Shown: positions 43,673-52,104 of the stretch, piece by piece
How positions within the stretch are numbered: the first letter of the stretch is position 1
Layout of the letters: every line of letters starts with the position of its first letter
Assembly: GCA_027068075.1 (NCBI GenBank)
Contig: JAMOUJ010000005.1
Location: forward strand, 62,001-126,000
From: Candidatus Aminicenantota bacterium
GTDB taxonomy: Bacteria > Acidobacteriota > Aminicenantia > S016-38
Direction of reading: 5' to 3'
Length of the DNA: 64,000 nt
Notes under the pieces: generated by a model
Database searches by the model: none
What the model was told of the DNA's origin: nothing
The model's input: only the letters and a program-made list of their open reading frames with translations
Made by a program: the position numbers and the translations under genes

Positions 43673-44645
43673 TCCCCATAACCTCCCGGACTTCCTCCAG
43701 GGTCTGCTCCGCCACCTGGGAGGCCTTCCTGGCCCCCTCCATCAAGATTCCCTTTATCTCGTCCTTCTTCTCCATGAGTTTCGCCTTCTTCTCCCGGAAG
43801 GGAGCGAACCTGGTGGAAAGTTCCTCCACCAGAACCTTCTTACAATCCAGGCAGCCTATGGAGGCGGTGGTGCAACCCTGGTAAAGTTCCCTCCTCTTCT
43901 CCTCCGGGGTAAAGGCCTTGTGGAGGGTCCAGACCGGACAATCCTCGGGTCTGCCCGGGTCCGTCTTCCTCTTGCGGCGGGTGTCGGTCATCATGGGGAA
44001 TATTTTTTTCTTCAGCACCTCCGGAGGATCGTCCATGAAAATGGCGTTTCCGTAACTTTTGCTCATCTTCCTGCCGTCGGTTCCCAGGATCCTGGGCACC
44101 GGGGTCAGGATCTCCTTGGGCTCCGGGAAAACTTCCCCGTAGAGGTGGTTGAACCTTCTGACGATTTCCCGGGCAAGTTCTATGTGGTACTTCTGGTCCT
44201 CCCCCACGGGGACCAGTTCCGCCTTGTAAATTATTATGTCCGCCGTCTGGAGGACGGGATACCCCAGGAAACCGTAGGTGTGGAGGTCCCGGTCCGAGAG
44301 TTGCCTCATCTGCTCCTTGTAGGTGGGAACCCGGAGCAACCAGCCCAGGGGGGTTATCATGGAAAGGAGAAGGTGAAGTTCCGCATGCTGCTTCACCAGG
44401 CTCTGGACGAAGACCGTGGACTTCTCCGGGTTTATCCCCGCCGCCAACCAGTCGGCGGCAATTTCAATTATGTTTTCCCTTATCCGGGAAGGGTCTTCGT
44501 AATCGGTGGTGAGGGCATGCCAGTCCACGATTACGAAAAAACTCTCGTATTTCCTCTGGAGTTCTATCCAGTTCTGAAGCGCCCCTACCCAGTGGCCCAG
44601 GTGAAGTTTTCCCGTGGGCCTCATCCCGCTGAGAACCCTTTTCAT
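43656..44645 (-). CDS. trpS: Tryptophanyl-tRNA synthetase, Fe-S type
   Basis: 329-residue class Ic synthetase. Seen: SGMRPTGKLHLGHWVGAL with the HIGH-type HLGH (15-18), KMSKS at 193-197, and the Trp-pocket region YPVLQTADI near 129-137. The C-terminal domain has Cys236-x21-Cys258-x6-Cys265-x2-Cys268, almost the C-x22-C-x6-C-x2-C motif that binds a [4Fe-4S] cluster near the anticodon site in Thermotoga maritima TrpRS. Ribosome site AGGAGGTG; the gene begins 8 bp after the M50 protease gene and leads into scpA. Confidence 0.95.
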   Translation of the reverse strand: MKRVLSGMRPTGKLHLGHWVGALQNWIELQRKYESFFVIVDWHALTTDYEDPSRIRENIIEIAADWLAAGINPEKSTVFVQSLVKQHAELHLLLSMITPLGWLLRVPTYKEQMRQLSDRDLHTYGFLGYPVLQTADIIIYKAELVPVGEDQKYHIELAREIVRRFNHLYGEVFPEPKEILTPVPRILGTDGRKMSKSYGNAIFMDDPPEVLKKKIFPMMTDTRRKRKTDPGRPEDCPVWTLHKAFTPEEKRRELYQGCTTASIGCLDCKKVLVEELSTRFAPFREKKAKLMEKKDEIKGILMEGARKASQVAEQTLEEVREVMGIGIKI

Positions 44646-44653
44646 AACACCTC

Positions 44654-45331
44654 CTAAACGAGAATCCTGGTCAACAAATGGTAAATGGGCGATGCCAGGG
44701 CCCTGAAAATTCCCACATAGGAGTCAAGGTAAATTAACAAAAAGAGGATCAGGATCCCGTATCTTTCCAGTTTGTAATACTCCGGCAGAAGTTTTCTGGG
44801 AAGAATCCAGGCCAGGATTCTGCTCCCGTCCAGGGGAGGGATGGGGAGCAGGTTAAAAATGGCCAGGAAGAAGTTTATCAGGAAGGAGTATATAAAAATC
44901 ACCATGAGGAGGGAGAGGGGAGGAAGGCCTCCGCCCCCCTGAAGGAACCTTATGGCCGGAACCACGGCACCGGGGGAGAGGGTTTTCAAAAAATAGAGGG
45001 CCAGTCCTGAAATCACCCCCAGGACGATGTTGGAACCCGGGCCTGCCAGGGCCACCAGCATCATGTCCCTCCTCCAGTCCTTAAACCGGGAGGGATTCAC
45101 CGGCACGGGCTTGGCCCACCCGAATATGGGCATGTGAAAAAGGGCCAGGAAAAGGGGAAGAACTATGGTTCCGATGGGGTCTATGTGGTGTATGGGGTTG
45201 AGGGTGAGCCTTCCGCTGAGTTTGGCGGTGGGATCCCCCAGAAGAAAGGCAGCGTATCCGTGGCTGGTTTCGTGGATCACCACGGCGAATAGCACCACCG
45301 CCAGTTGTAGAACTACGCTCAAAGGGTTCAT
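44654..45331 (-). CDS. Site-2 protease family (M50) membrane metalloprotease
   Basis: 225 residues, five to six hydrophobic segments. Zinc motif HETSHGYAA (His20, Glu21, His24) in the first helix and NLLPIPPLDGSRI (~157-169) supplying the third ligand Asp, the compact form without a PDZ domain (SREBP M50-like, as in YwhC relatives). It cleaves substrates within the membrane; targets are unknown. The ATG is 6 bp after an extended -10 (TGG-TATATT), with no ribosome site, so the message should be leaderless. trpS follows after 8 bp. Confidence 0.88.
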   Translation of the reverse strand: MNPLSVVLQLAVVLFAVVIHETSHGYAAFLLGDPTAKLSGRLTLNPIHHIDPIGTIVLPLFLALFHMPIFGWAKPVPVNPSRFKDWRRDMMLVALAGPGSNIVLGVISGLALYFLKTLSPGAVVPAIRFLQGGGGLPPLSLLMVIFIYSFLINFFLAIFNLLPIPPLDGSRILAWILPRKLLPEYYKLERYGILILFLLIYLDSYVGIFRALASPIYHLLTRILV

Positions 45332-45337
45332 CTGATA

Positions 45338-45346
45338 AATATACCA
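45338..45346 (-). promoter_or_regulatory. Extended -10 promoter for the M50 protease-trpS-scpAB run, leaderless type
   Basis: Minus strand TGG-TATATT (45346-45338), exactly 6 bp before the ATG at 45331. A weak TTTAAA stands 17 bp upstream. Confidence 0.55.
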
Positions 45347-45378
45347 GATAAAAGGAGATTTTTAAAAAGTAACGGGTC

Positions 45379-46623
45379 CTAAGGCGTTATAACGGTAAAC
45401 TCCTTCCTCTTTATTTCGGCTTCGTATTCCTCTATGGCCCGGGCCAGCCTCTTGGCTCCCTCCTCTATTTCCCTGGGGGAAGAATAGGAGAAGTTCACCC
45501 GGAAGGAGTTTACGCACTTCTCGTGGGGATGAAAGGCAGACCCCACCACGAAGGCAACCTTTTTCTCCACGGCCCTGACGAAGAGTTCCCGGGAATTCAT
45601 GTAGGTGGGAAGGGTAACCCAGAGGAAGAGCCCACCCTTGGGCTTGGTCCACTTCAGACCCTCCAGTTTGGGCATGTATTTTTCAAACATGGCCAGCATG
45701 AGGTCCCTCTTTTCCCGGTATTCCTTCACGATTCTCTTTATCAGGGGATCTAAAAGTCCCCTCTTCAAATAACGGTAGGTTATGGCCTGAACGAAGGCAG
45801 AGGTGCACAGGTCCGCCGACTGCTTGGCCATGACCAGTTTTTCAATTATTTTCTCGGGGGCCACTATCCACCCCAGACGAAATCCCGGCAGAAAGATTTT
45901 GGAAAAGGTAAATAGGGAAATAACCCTGCCGTTCCTGTCCAGGGACTTGAGGGGAGGATCCGACTTGCCCTCAAACCTGAGTTGGCGGTAGGGGGTGTCC
46001 TCCACCACGATCATCTTGTATCTCTCAGCAATCTCCAGGATTTGCATCCTCCTTTCTCCGGAGAGGGTGACTCCAGAGGGGTTTTGAAAATCGGGTATGA
46101 GGTATATGAACTTGGGCTTTATCCCCTTTTCAAAGAGGAATTTGAGTTTGTCCTCCAGGGCCTCCGGGATCATGCCGTCCTCATCGCATTCCACCGTGTC
46201 CATGGCGGCGCTGTAGGAGTTGAAGGCCTGGATGGCCCCCACATAGGTGGGAGACTCCATTATCACCGTGTCCTTTCTGTCAATGAAGACCTTTCCCAGA
46301 AGGTCCAGGCCCTGCTGGGAAGCCGTCACTATCAATATGTTCTCCGGCCTGGCGGAAATCCCCTCCTTGGCCATGAGTTTTATAAGTTCCTCCTTAAGCC
46401 TGGGGTCCCCCTCGGTGGGACTGTATTGAAGGGCCTTCTTTCCCTCCTCCCTGAGAACTTCGTCCACGATTTCCCGCAGTTCCTCCACCGGGAAAACATC
46501 CGGCGCCGGAAGCCCGCCGGCGAAGGAAATCATGTCCGGCTGATTTACGAGTTTAAGCAGTTCCCTTATCTCCGACCTCTTCATCCTGAGGGCGTTCTTT
46601 GAGAAATAGGGCGTATAATCCAT
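45379..46623 (-). CDS. PLP-dependent aminotransferase, class I/II (LysN/2-aminoadipate type)
   Basis: 414 residues of fold-type I. Seen: ISFAGGLPAPDVFP (32-45), LQYSPTEGDPRLKEEL near 90, IYLIPDFQNPSGVTLS near 173, EDTPYRQLRF near 217, and FTFSKIFLPGFRLGW near 250 holding the PLP lysine. These motifs match the alpha-aminoadipate/branched or aromatic aminotransferase group related to LysN and MocR C-domains; the amino-acid substrate cannot be fixed. Single gene with a strong promoter at 46653-46681 and an AAGGAGG ribosome site. Confidence 0.88.
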   Translation of the reverse strand: MDYTPYFSKNALRMKRSEIRELLKLVNQPDMISFAGGLPAPDVFPVEELREIVDEVLREEGKKALQYSPTEGDPRLKEELIKLMAKEGISARPENILIVTASQQGLDLLGKVFIDRKDTVIMESPTYVGAIQAFNSYSAAMDTVECDEDGMIPEALEDKLKFLFEKGIKPKFIYLIPDFQNPSGVTLSGERRMQILEIAERYKMIVVEDTPYRQLRFEGKSDPPLKSLDRNGRVISLFTFSKIFLPGFRLGWIVAPEKIIEKLVMAKQSADLCTSAFVQAITYRYLKRGLLDPLIKRIVKEYREKRDLMLAMFEKYMPKLEGLKWTKPKGGLFLWVTLPTYMNSRELFVRAVEKKVAFVVGSAFHPHEKCVNSFRVNFSYSSPREIEEGAKRLARAIEEYEAEIKRKEFTVITP

Positions 46624-46652
46624 AACTCCTCCTTAACGGCTTTCTCGGAAAA

Positions 46653-46681
46653 ATTATATTTCCCAGAAAAGAGTTTATCAA
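46653..46681 (-). promoter_or_regulatory. Sigma70-type promoter for the aminotransferase gene
   Basis: Minus strand: TTGATA (46681-46676), 17-bp spacer, TATAAT (46658-46653); leader of about 25 nt with AAGGAGG. Confidence 0.78.
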
Positions 46682-46788
46682 AAATTTATTTCAGGGGGCC
46701 GGTCCATCCTCCCTCTCCTTCTAAAATACACCCTTGCCCCGGCTTCAAGCCCCATAAAAACACCAATTTGATAGGTCTGTTATAATCG

Positions 46789-46872
46789 TAAACTTGAACG
46801 ATAAGTTTAAACTCTAAAAAGAGTATGGTTATTGAAATTTAAGAGGTTTAATCTTATAATAGTTAAGATTAA
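46789..46872 (+). promoter_or_regulatory. Promoter with two related palindromes upstream of the SBBP propeller gene
   Basis: The main promoter is TTGAAA (46832-46837), 17 bp, TATAAT (46855-46860). A palindrome TTAATCTTA-N7-TAAGATTAA (46848-46872) covers the -10 and start point. A second, TAAACTT-N7-AAGTTTA (46789-46809), lies 61 bp upstream, just after another TATAAT (46781-46786). Both share the half-site TAAwCTT. A smaller ACTCT/AGAGT repeat lies at 46811-46824. This looks like a controlled promoter; the regulator is unknown. Confidence 0.6.
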
Positions 46873-46899
46873 GGTAAGCATGATGGAGGAGGTAATTTT

Positions 46900-49494
46900 A
46901 TGAGAAGGAAGTTTGTGCTTTTCCTGGCTTTGGTGGGATTGGCTTCGGCCCTGAGTTTCAACAAGGGCTATTTTGAAAAAAATGCGGGACAATGGGACGG
47001 CAAAGTTCTTTTTCTTGGAAGAACGCCCGACTTCAATGTGTGGTTTCTTCAGAATGAGGTGGTTCTCTCTTCCAGGGACGGGAAGGAAACCATAAAACTC
47101 CGGATGGTGGAAGGAAACCCAGTGGAAGTAGTAGGGGAAAAACCCCTTGAATTAAAAGTTAATTACATAAAGGGCAACCGCAAGCGTATAAAATCGGTCC
47201 CAACTTACTCAAGGGTCAGGCTGAAGGAGGTCTGGCCGGGAATTGATCTGGTTTTTTACTTCAGGGACGAAGAACAACTGGAATTTGACCTGGAGGCCAG
47301 GGCGGGGGCTGACCTTTCCCGGGCCAGAATTAAACCTTCGGCTGACGAGGTGAAAATAGGGAAGAACGAAGTTCTACTTCGCAGCGGTTCCATGAAGTTT
47401 CTCGTGAAAATACCTGAAGCCGTGACCGTGGAAGAAGGGAGGCGGGGTAGAAAAATTGAGGCCAGATTCCAGTCCGTGGGAAACGGAGAGTTCGTCCTTG
47501 AAGCCGGCTCCTTTACCTCTGGAATAATCATTGATCCCCTTTTCCTCAACTACTCCACCTACGCAGGGGGCTCCAGTTACGACTACGCCTACGGGAACTA
47601 TGTGGACAAGAAGGGCAATCAATACGTTACAGGGTGGACCTATTCCTCCGATTATCCCACCACCCCGGGCAGTTTTCAGGAGAACAAGCCCGGACACTGG
47701 GACACCTTCCTGGTAAAAATATCCCCGGACGGTAGCACTCCGGTATTTGCCACCTACCTGGGGGGAAGCAGCATAGATGTGGGATACAGCGTGGTGGTGG
47801 ACGACCAGGGAAATGTTTATGTGGCAGGGGCAACCTGGTCCAACAATTACCCTCTGAAGAACCCCCTTCAGTCCACCCACAAGGGTTATCACGACTGCTT
47901 CATCACGGAACTGACCCCCGACGGCTCTGACCTGGTGTTTTCCACCTATTGGGGCGGATCAAACTGGGATTGGGTCTTCAGGATGGACCTCACCTCTTCC
48001 CGGGAAATCATCCTTACGGGCGTCACCCGGTCCTCCGATTTCCCCCTGGTCTCTCCTATCCAGGCCACCTACGGAGGAAACGACGACACTTTCGTAGTTA
48101 AGTTTCTTCCCGACGGGGCTGGGGTGGTCTTTTCCACCTATCTGGGGGGAAGCGGAACGGAATGGGGTTACGACATAACATCCGATCCCCAGGGAAACAT
48201 TTATGTAACGGGGTGGACCACTTCCACCGACTTCCCCGTGGTGGCGGCTTTGCAACCCACTCCTGGGGGTAACACCGACGGTTTCTTCGTCAAACTCAAG
48301 GGAGACGGCTCCTCCTTCGTATTTTCCTCCTACCTCGGGGGAAGCGGAGACGACAGAATCAACGGATTTTATGTGGACCCGGTGGGAGACATATACCTCT
48401 GCGGTGGAACCGATTCCACGGATTTCCCCACCCAGAAGGCCCTTCAGCCGGCCCTGGCCGGGGGAAAGGATGGATTTATCACCAAGGTCTTCCGCACCGG
48501 GGACAAACTCATATACTCCACCTACATCGGAGGAAGCGGAGACGACGAAGCGGCGGATGTGGAGGTGAACGAACTCATGGAGCCCACCGTGACCGGGGGA
48601 ACGGCTTCCTCGGACTTCCCGGTGAAACAGGAAATATTCGGCTACAGCGGAAATTGGGACCTCTTCGTCCTCAGGCTTTCCCGTTCAGGGTCTTCCCTGA
48701 TATTCTCCACCTATCTGGGGGGGAGCAATTATGACCAATCCTCCTCCCTGCACCTGGGTGGAAAGGGCTCCATTTACATATCCGGAGGGACCAATTCCAG
48801 CGATTTTCCCGTCCTTAACCCCATGCAGGGCTCCTTCGCCGGCGGGAGTTACGACGGCATAGCCGTGAAACTCACCTACAACGACCCGCCGGTGGCGGTG
48901 ATAAAGGGGGACAGCCAGGCATGCCTTGCCCAGGAAAAAATCGTCCTGGACGGCAGTTCCTCCCACGATAGGGACGGCAGGATAGTGACTTACCAGTGGA
49001 ACCTTGAAAAGAAACCCGCCGGTTCCTCCGCCACCCTTAAACCCGCAGGCGAGAAGGCCTACCTCGTCCCGGACCTTCCCGGAAGATACGAAGTTTCCCT
49101 TCGGGTCATGGACAACTCCGGGGAATGGTCCAGGAAAACCTTTTTCACCATAAAGGTGGGCCAACCGAACCTCCGGATTGAAATAGAGGGTCAGAGGACC
49201 GAGGACAGGGCGTGGATAATAAAGAGCGACTCGGTCCACCTCTTTCTGAGATACTATCCCAGTTCCTGCCCGATAACTCCTTCCCGGTTCGTCCTTTACC
49301 GTTGGAAGGATGGAGAAGGAAAGGAGAAAATAGCGGAAATGAGGCCTGGAGACTTCACCTGGAACGAATCCGGGGGATACTTCCAGATGGAATACACCGA
49401 CGGTTCCCTGGAACCCGGGGTCAGGTATAAATACCGCCTTGAAGCCCTGGACAAAAAGGGAACTCTCCTGGGCTGGAAAGAGGCGGAGTTTTAA
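46900..49494 (+). CDS. Secreted SBBP seven-bladed beta-propeller protein with PKD-like domain
   Basis: 864 residues. Signal peptide (1-18, LALVGLASA), an N-terminal domain of about 190 residues (NKGYFEKNAGQWDGKVLFL, as in proteins annotated DUF7948 plus SBBP), then seven repeats of about 64 residues. Each repeat begins like FSTYLGGS and contains a copy of DxxGNxYVTGxTxSxDFP, near 216, 281, 347, 411, 474, 538 and 601. A PKD-like domain follows (~668-765; PPVAVIKGD, VLDGSSSHDRDG), then a fibronectin-like C-terminal strand region. Probably a cell-surface or secreted binding protein. Single gene with its own regulated-looking promoter and GGAGGAGG ribosome site. Confidence 0.85.
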   Translation: MRRKFVLFLALVGLASALSFNKGYFEKNAGQWDGKVLFLGRTPDFNVWFLQNEVVLSSRDGKETIKLRMVEGNPVEVVGEKPLELKVNYIKGNRKRIKSVPTYSRVRLKEVWPGIDLVFYFRDEEQLEFDLEARAGADLSRARIKPSADEVKIGKNEVLLRSGSMKFLVKIPEAVTVEEGRRGRKIEARFQSVGNGEFVLEAGSFTSGIIIDPLFLNYSTYAGGSSYDYAYGNYVDKKGNQYVTGWTYSSDYPTTPGSFQENKPGHWDTFLVKISPDGSTPVFATYLGGSSIDVGYSVVVDDQGNVYVAGATWSNNYPLKNPLQSTHKGYHDCFITELTPDGSDLVFSTYWGGSNWDWVFRMDLTSSREIILTGVTRSSDFPLVSPIQATYGGNDDTFVVKFLPDGAGVVFSTYLGGSGTEWGYDITSDPQGNIYVTGWTTSTDFPVVAALQPTPGGNTDGFFVKLKGDGSSFVFSSYLGGSGDDRINGFYVDPVGDIYLCGGTDSTDFPTQKALQPALAGGKDGFITKVFRTGDKLIYSTYIGGSGDDEAADVEVNELMEPTVTGGTASSDFPVKQEIFGYSGNWDLFVLRLSRSGSSLIFSTYLGGSNYDQSSSLHLGGKGSIYISGGTNSSDFPVLNPMQGSFAGGSYDGIAVKLTYNDPPVAVIKGDSQACLAQEKIVLDGSSSHDRDGRIVTYQWNLEKKPAGSSATLKPAGEKAYLVPDLPGRYEVSLRVMDNSGEWSRKTFFTIKVGQPNLRIEIEGQRTEDRAWIIKSDSVHLFLRYYPSSCPITPSRFVLYRWKDGEGKEKIAEMRPGDFTWNESGGYFQMEYTDGSLEPGVRYKYRLEALDKKGTLLGWKEAEF

Positions 49495-49510
49495 TCCCTG
49501 ACCGGAGAGT

Positions 49511-49954
49511 TCAGCGCTTTCTCCTGGGCCTTACATAGGACTTTACCCAGACCTCTGCGGAAAACTTCTGGCGGGTTTTAAGACACCACTTGCCATCCCG
49601 GGAGCAGACCATGTATTCAATTTCAAACTTAACTCGGTGCTTCCCCGGGGAAGCGTTTTCGTCCACGGTGAAGGGAATGGAGAGAACGGGGATGCTCTTT
49701 ATGGGTTCGCTCCTGCGGACCTCCCCTTCCTTTATGGCCTTCAGGTCAAAGGCGGTGTAAAAATCCTTGGTGAAAACCAGCGAGTCCCGATCCCTTATGT
49801 AAATCTTGAAGGGAGGAAGGCTCTGGAGGGTAACATTGGGATTGTTGACGGCTATGTAGATGTTTATTTTGCCCTTCTCTCCGCTTACCAGTTCGTAGGG
49901 TAAGGCCTTGGCGTCTATTCTCAAAAAATTTATAAGCAAAAGTGCCCAGAGCAT
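49511..49954 (-). CDS. Secreted small beta-sandwich protein, DsbD N-domain-like
   Basis: 147 residues: short signal peptide (LWALLLINFLRIDAKA), then one beta-rich domain. The C-terminal strands hold two Cys in EYMVCSRDGKWCLKTRQKF, the arrangement seen in the N-terminal (alpha) domain of the thiol-disulfide reductase DsbD, where two Cys exchange disulfides with partners. The membrane and thioredoxin parts of DsbD are absent. It starts by a 1-bp overlap (TGATG) with the leuC stop. Resemblance is by motif only; function not assigned. Confidence 0.6.
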   Translation of the reverse strand: MLWALLLINFLRIDAKALPYELVSGEKGKINIYIAVNNPNVTLQSLPPFKIYIRDRDSLVFTKDFYTAFDLKAIKEGEVRRSEPIKSIPVLSIPFTVDENASPGKHRVKFEIEYMVCSRDGKWCLKTRQKFSAEVWVKSYVRPRRKR

Positions 49955-51204
49955 CAGTCTAAAAACTCCTCTGGAGAGGTTATTTTACCGGTGAGGGCCG
50001 AAGCCGCCACCGTCTGGGGGGAGGCCAAATAGGTAAGACCCTTCCCCTGCTTTCCTGCAAAATTTCGGTTGCCGGTGCTTATCTGGATTTCCCCCTCGCC
50101 GGTGAGTCCCGCATGTCCCTCGGCGCATCCTCCACAGGAGGCGTTGAGGATAACGGCTCCGGTCTCAAAGAGGTCCTGAAGTATTCCCTCCTTGAGTAGC
50201 CTTCCGTAAACCCTCTTGGTGGCAGGGACGATTATGAGCCTTACCCCCGGAGCCACCCTCCTGCCCTTCAAAATTTCCCACGCCGCCCGGATGTCTTCGT
50301 ATCTTCCGTTGGTGCAGGAACCTATGAAGGCGGTGTCTATTTTCTCGCCGGCATATTCCTCCACCGGATGAACATTTTTCGGATGGGAGGGGGCAGAAAG
50401 CATAGGCTTTAGCCCGCTTACATCTATCTCAACCTCCCCGCTGTATTCCGCCTCGGGGTCGGCCACCACCTCCTCAAAATCCCCGGCCCATTCCCTGATC
50501 TCTTCCCTCACCGCCCCGGTGAAGGGTATGAATCCTGCGATGCCGCTCATTTCGGTTACCATGCTCAGGAGGGTGATCCTCCCGTGGAGGGGAAGTTCCT
50601 CCACCGCCTCCCCGGAAAACTCTATGGCCTTACCCAGGGCCGTGGTGGTCCCCAGTTCCTTTATTATTTTCAAGGTGAGGTCCTTGGGGGACGAAACCTC
50701 CGAGGGCCTCCCCTTTATCCTCACCTTTATGGTGGAGGGAACTTCAAACCAGGTTTTACCCGTTTTGAAGATGAAGGCCACATCCACATCCCCCATTCCC
50801 TGGCCGAAGGCCCCCACGGCGGAAACTATGTTCATGTGGCTATCGGTTCCCACCACCGTGGCTCCGGGCCTGGCCAGGCCCTCCTCCATGAGCACATGGG
50901 AGCCTATTCCCATGTCCACATCGTAAACCCGGATTCCGTGTTTCCTGGCAAAATTTCTGCATATCTGCTGGTTCACGGCGTATTTTATGGTCTTGGCAGG
51001 GGCCACCAAGTCAAAGGTGAAGAAGGTCTTTTCGGGATCTTCCACCGGCGCCCCATCGTATTCCCTTTCGTAGTTTTTCACCACATTGGCTCCTGCAAAA
51101 TCCCGGGCCGAGCGGACATCAATTTCCATCCAGACGATTTCCCCGGCCTTGGCGTGGCCACCGCTGTGGGCTGAGATTATTTTCTCAACGATCGTTTTTC
51201 CCAT
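49954..51204 (-). CDS. leuC: 3-isopropylmalate dehydratase / homoaconitase large subunit
   Basis: About 416 residues of the short (archaeal/LeuC2-like) aconitase-family large subunit, which binds a [4Fe-4S] cluster and isomerises isopropylmalate, homocitrate or a related acid. Seen: VVGTDSHMN near 117-125, SCTNGRYED near 299 (first cluster Cys) and ASCGGCAEGHAG near 358 (the other two Cys). I prefer the ATG at 51204 (GKTIVEKIISAHSG, the family N-terminus, with AGAGAGGTG upstream) over the GTG at 51213. The small subunit LeuD is not encoded next to it; a DsbD-like gene follows instead. Confidence 0.87.
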   Translation of the reverse strand: MGKTIVEKIISAHSGGHAKAGEIVWMEIDVRSARDFAGANVVKNYEREYDGAPVEDPEKTFFTFDLVAPAKTIKYAVNQQICRNFARKHGIRVYDVDMGIGSHVLMEEGLARPGATVVGTDSHMNIVSAVGAFGQGMGDVDVAFIFKTGKTWFEVPSTIKVRIKGRPSEVSSPKDLTLKIIKELGTTTALGKAIEFSGEAVEELPLHGRITLLSMVTEMSGIAGFIPFTGAVREEIREWAGDFEEVVADPEAEYSGEVEIDVSGLKPMLSAPSHPKNVHPVEEYAGEKIDTAFIGSCTNGRYEDIRAAWEILKGRRVAPGVRLIIVPATKRVYGRLLKEGILQDLFETGAVILNASCGGCAEGHAGLTGEGEIQISTGNRNFAGKQGKGLTYLASPQTVAASALTGKITSPEEFLD

Positions 51205-51256
51205 CTTTTTCACCTCTCTGGCTAATTATTATATAATCACTCCCAAGGAGAAAAAA

Positions 51257-52102
51257 ATGAAAATGGACATTTACTGCGTAAAGTGCATCGTCTCCCAGAT
51301 GGTGGAACTCATAAAAATCCTCCGTCTGGACAGGGATTCCCAGGAAAACCTCATGAGGGAGGTATTGCGGATTCTTCAGTCCTCCTCCTACGATGTAACC
51401 TCTCCGGAACTGGCGGAAAAGGTTTACGATCGGGTCAGGGAACTCACGGGAATAGAGGACCCCTACGCCGAAATCAAGAGAGAAGAGAACCGAAGGGCCC
51501 AGGAGTTGGTAGCACCCTTCCGCCAGAGGCTGGAGGAACTTTCCCTGGAGGACGCCCTCAAACTCTCGGTGCTGGGGAACTCCATGGACTACGGCACCGA
51601 AGCCCGGTTCAATGTGGAGAGGGAAATTGAAGAACTGAAAAAGGCCCGGCTTTCGCCGGAGGTGGTGGAAGAATTTGAGAGGGAATTGAAGGATAGCCAG
51701 CGGCTTCTGATTATAGGGGACAACGCCGGAGAAATCGTCTTTGACAAACTCCTGGTGGAATACCTGAAGGTTAAATACGGGGTGGAGGTAACCTACGCGG
51801 TGAGGGGGGGCCCCATCATAAACGACGCCACGGTGGAGGACGCCCTTCAAATAGGCCTGGACAAGGTGGCCAAGGTGATTACCACGGGCCAGAACATAGC
51901 GGGGCTGGTCCTGGAAAGGGCCGGGGAGGAGATGAAAAAAGCCCTCCGGGAAATTCCCCTGGTCCTCTCCAAGGGACAGGGCAATTTTGAAACCTTAGAG
52001 GACAAGGGCCTGGACATTTACTTCCTCTTCAGGGTGAAGTGCCCGGTGGTGGGGGCCTATTTAAATAAAAAGGTGGGAGAAATGGTTTTCTGCAGGAGGT
52101 AA
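51257..52102 (+). CDS. DUF89 family damage-control phosphatase
   Basis: 281 residues of the DUF89/ARMT1-like family, metal-dependent phosphatases that hydrolyse harmful phospho-metabolites. Seen: Cys7 and Cys10 in IYCVKC, typical of the bacterial/archaeal subgroup, the Asp/Asn metal loop IIGDNAGEIVFDKL near 151-164, VRGGPIINDAT near 180 and KGQGNFETL near 240. The ATG at 51257 has AAGGAG; an AT-rich stretch with TATAAT at 51232 lies between it and divergent leuC. The deaminase gene follows after 2 bp. Confidence 0.87.
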   Translation: MKMDIYCVKCIVSQMVELIKILRLDRDSQENLMREVLRILQSSSYDVTSPELAEKVYDRVRELTGIEDPYAEIKREENRRAQELVAPFRQRLEELSLEDALKLSVLGNSMDYGTEARFNVEREIEELKKARLSPEVVEEFERELKDSQRLLIIGDNAGEIVFDKLLVEYLKVKYGVEVTYAVRGGPIINDATVEDALQIGLDKVAKVITTGQNIAGLVLERAGEEMKKALREIPLVLSKGQGNFETLEDKGLDIYFLFRVKCPVVGAYLNKKVGEMVFCRR

Positions 52103-52104
52103 AG

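Noticed and set aside
47540-48890. Regular ~190-bp repeats, considered as a repeat array or CRISPR-like element
   Set aside because: They encode the seven SBBP blades in frame; units are long and only similar, with no short identical repeats and spacers.
51205-51213. GTG start of leuC
   Set aside because: The ATG at 51204 has a better-placed AGAGAGGTG site and matches the usual N-terminal sequence of the family.
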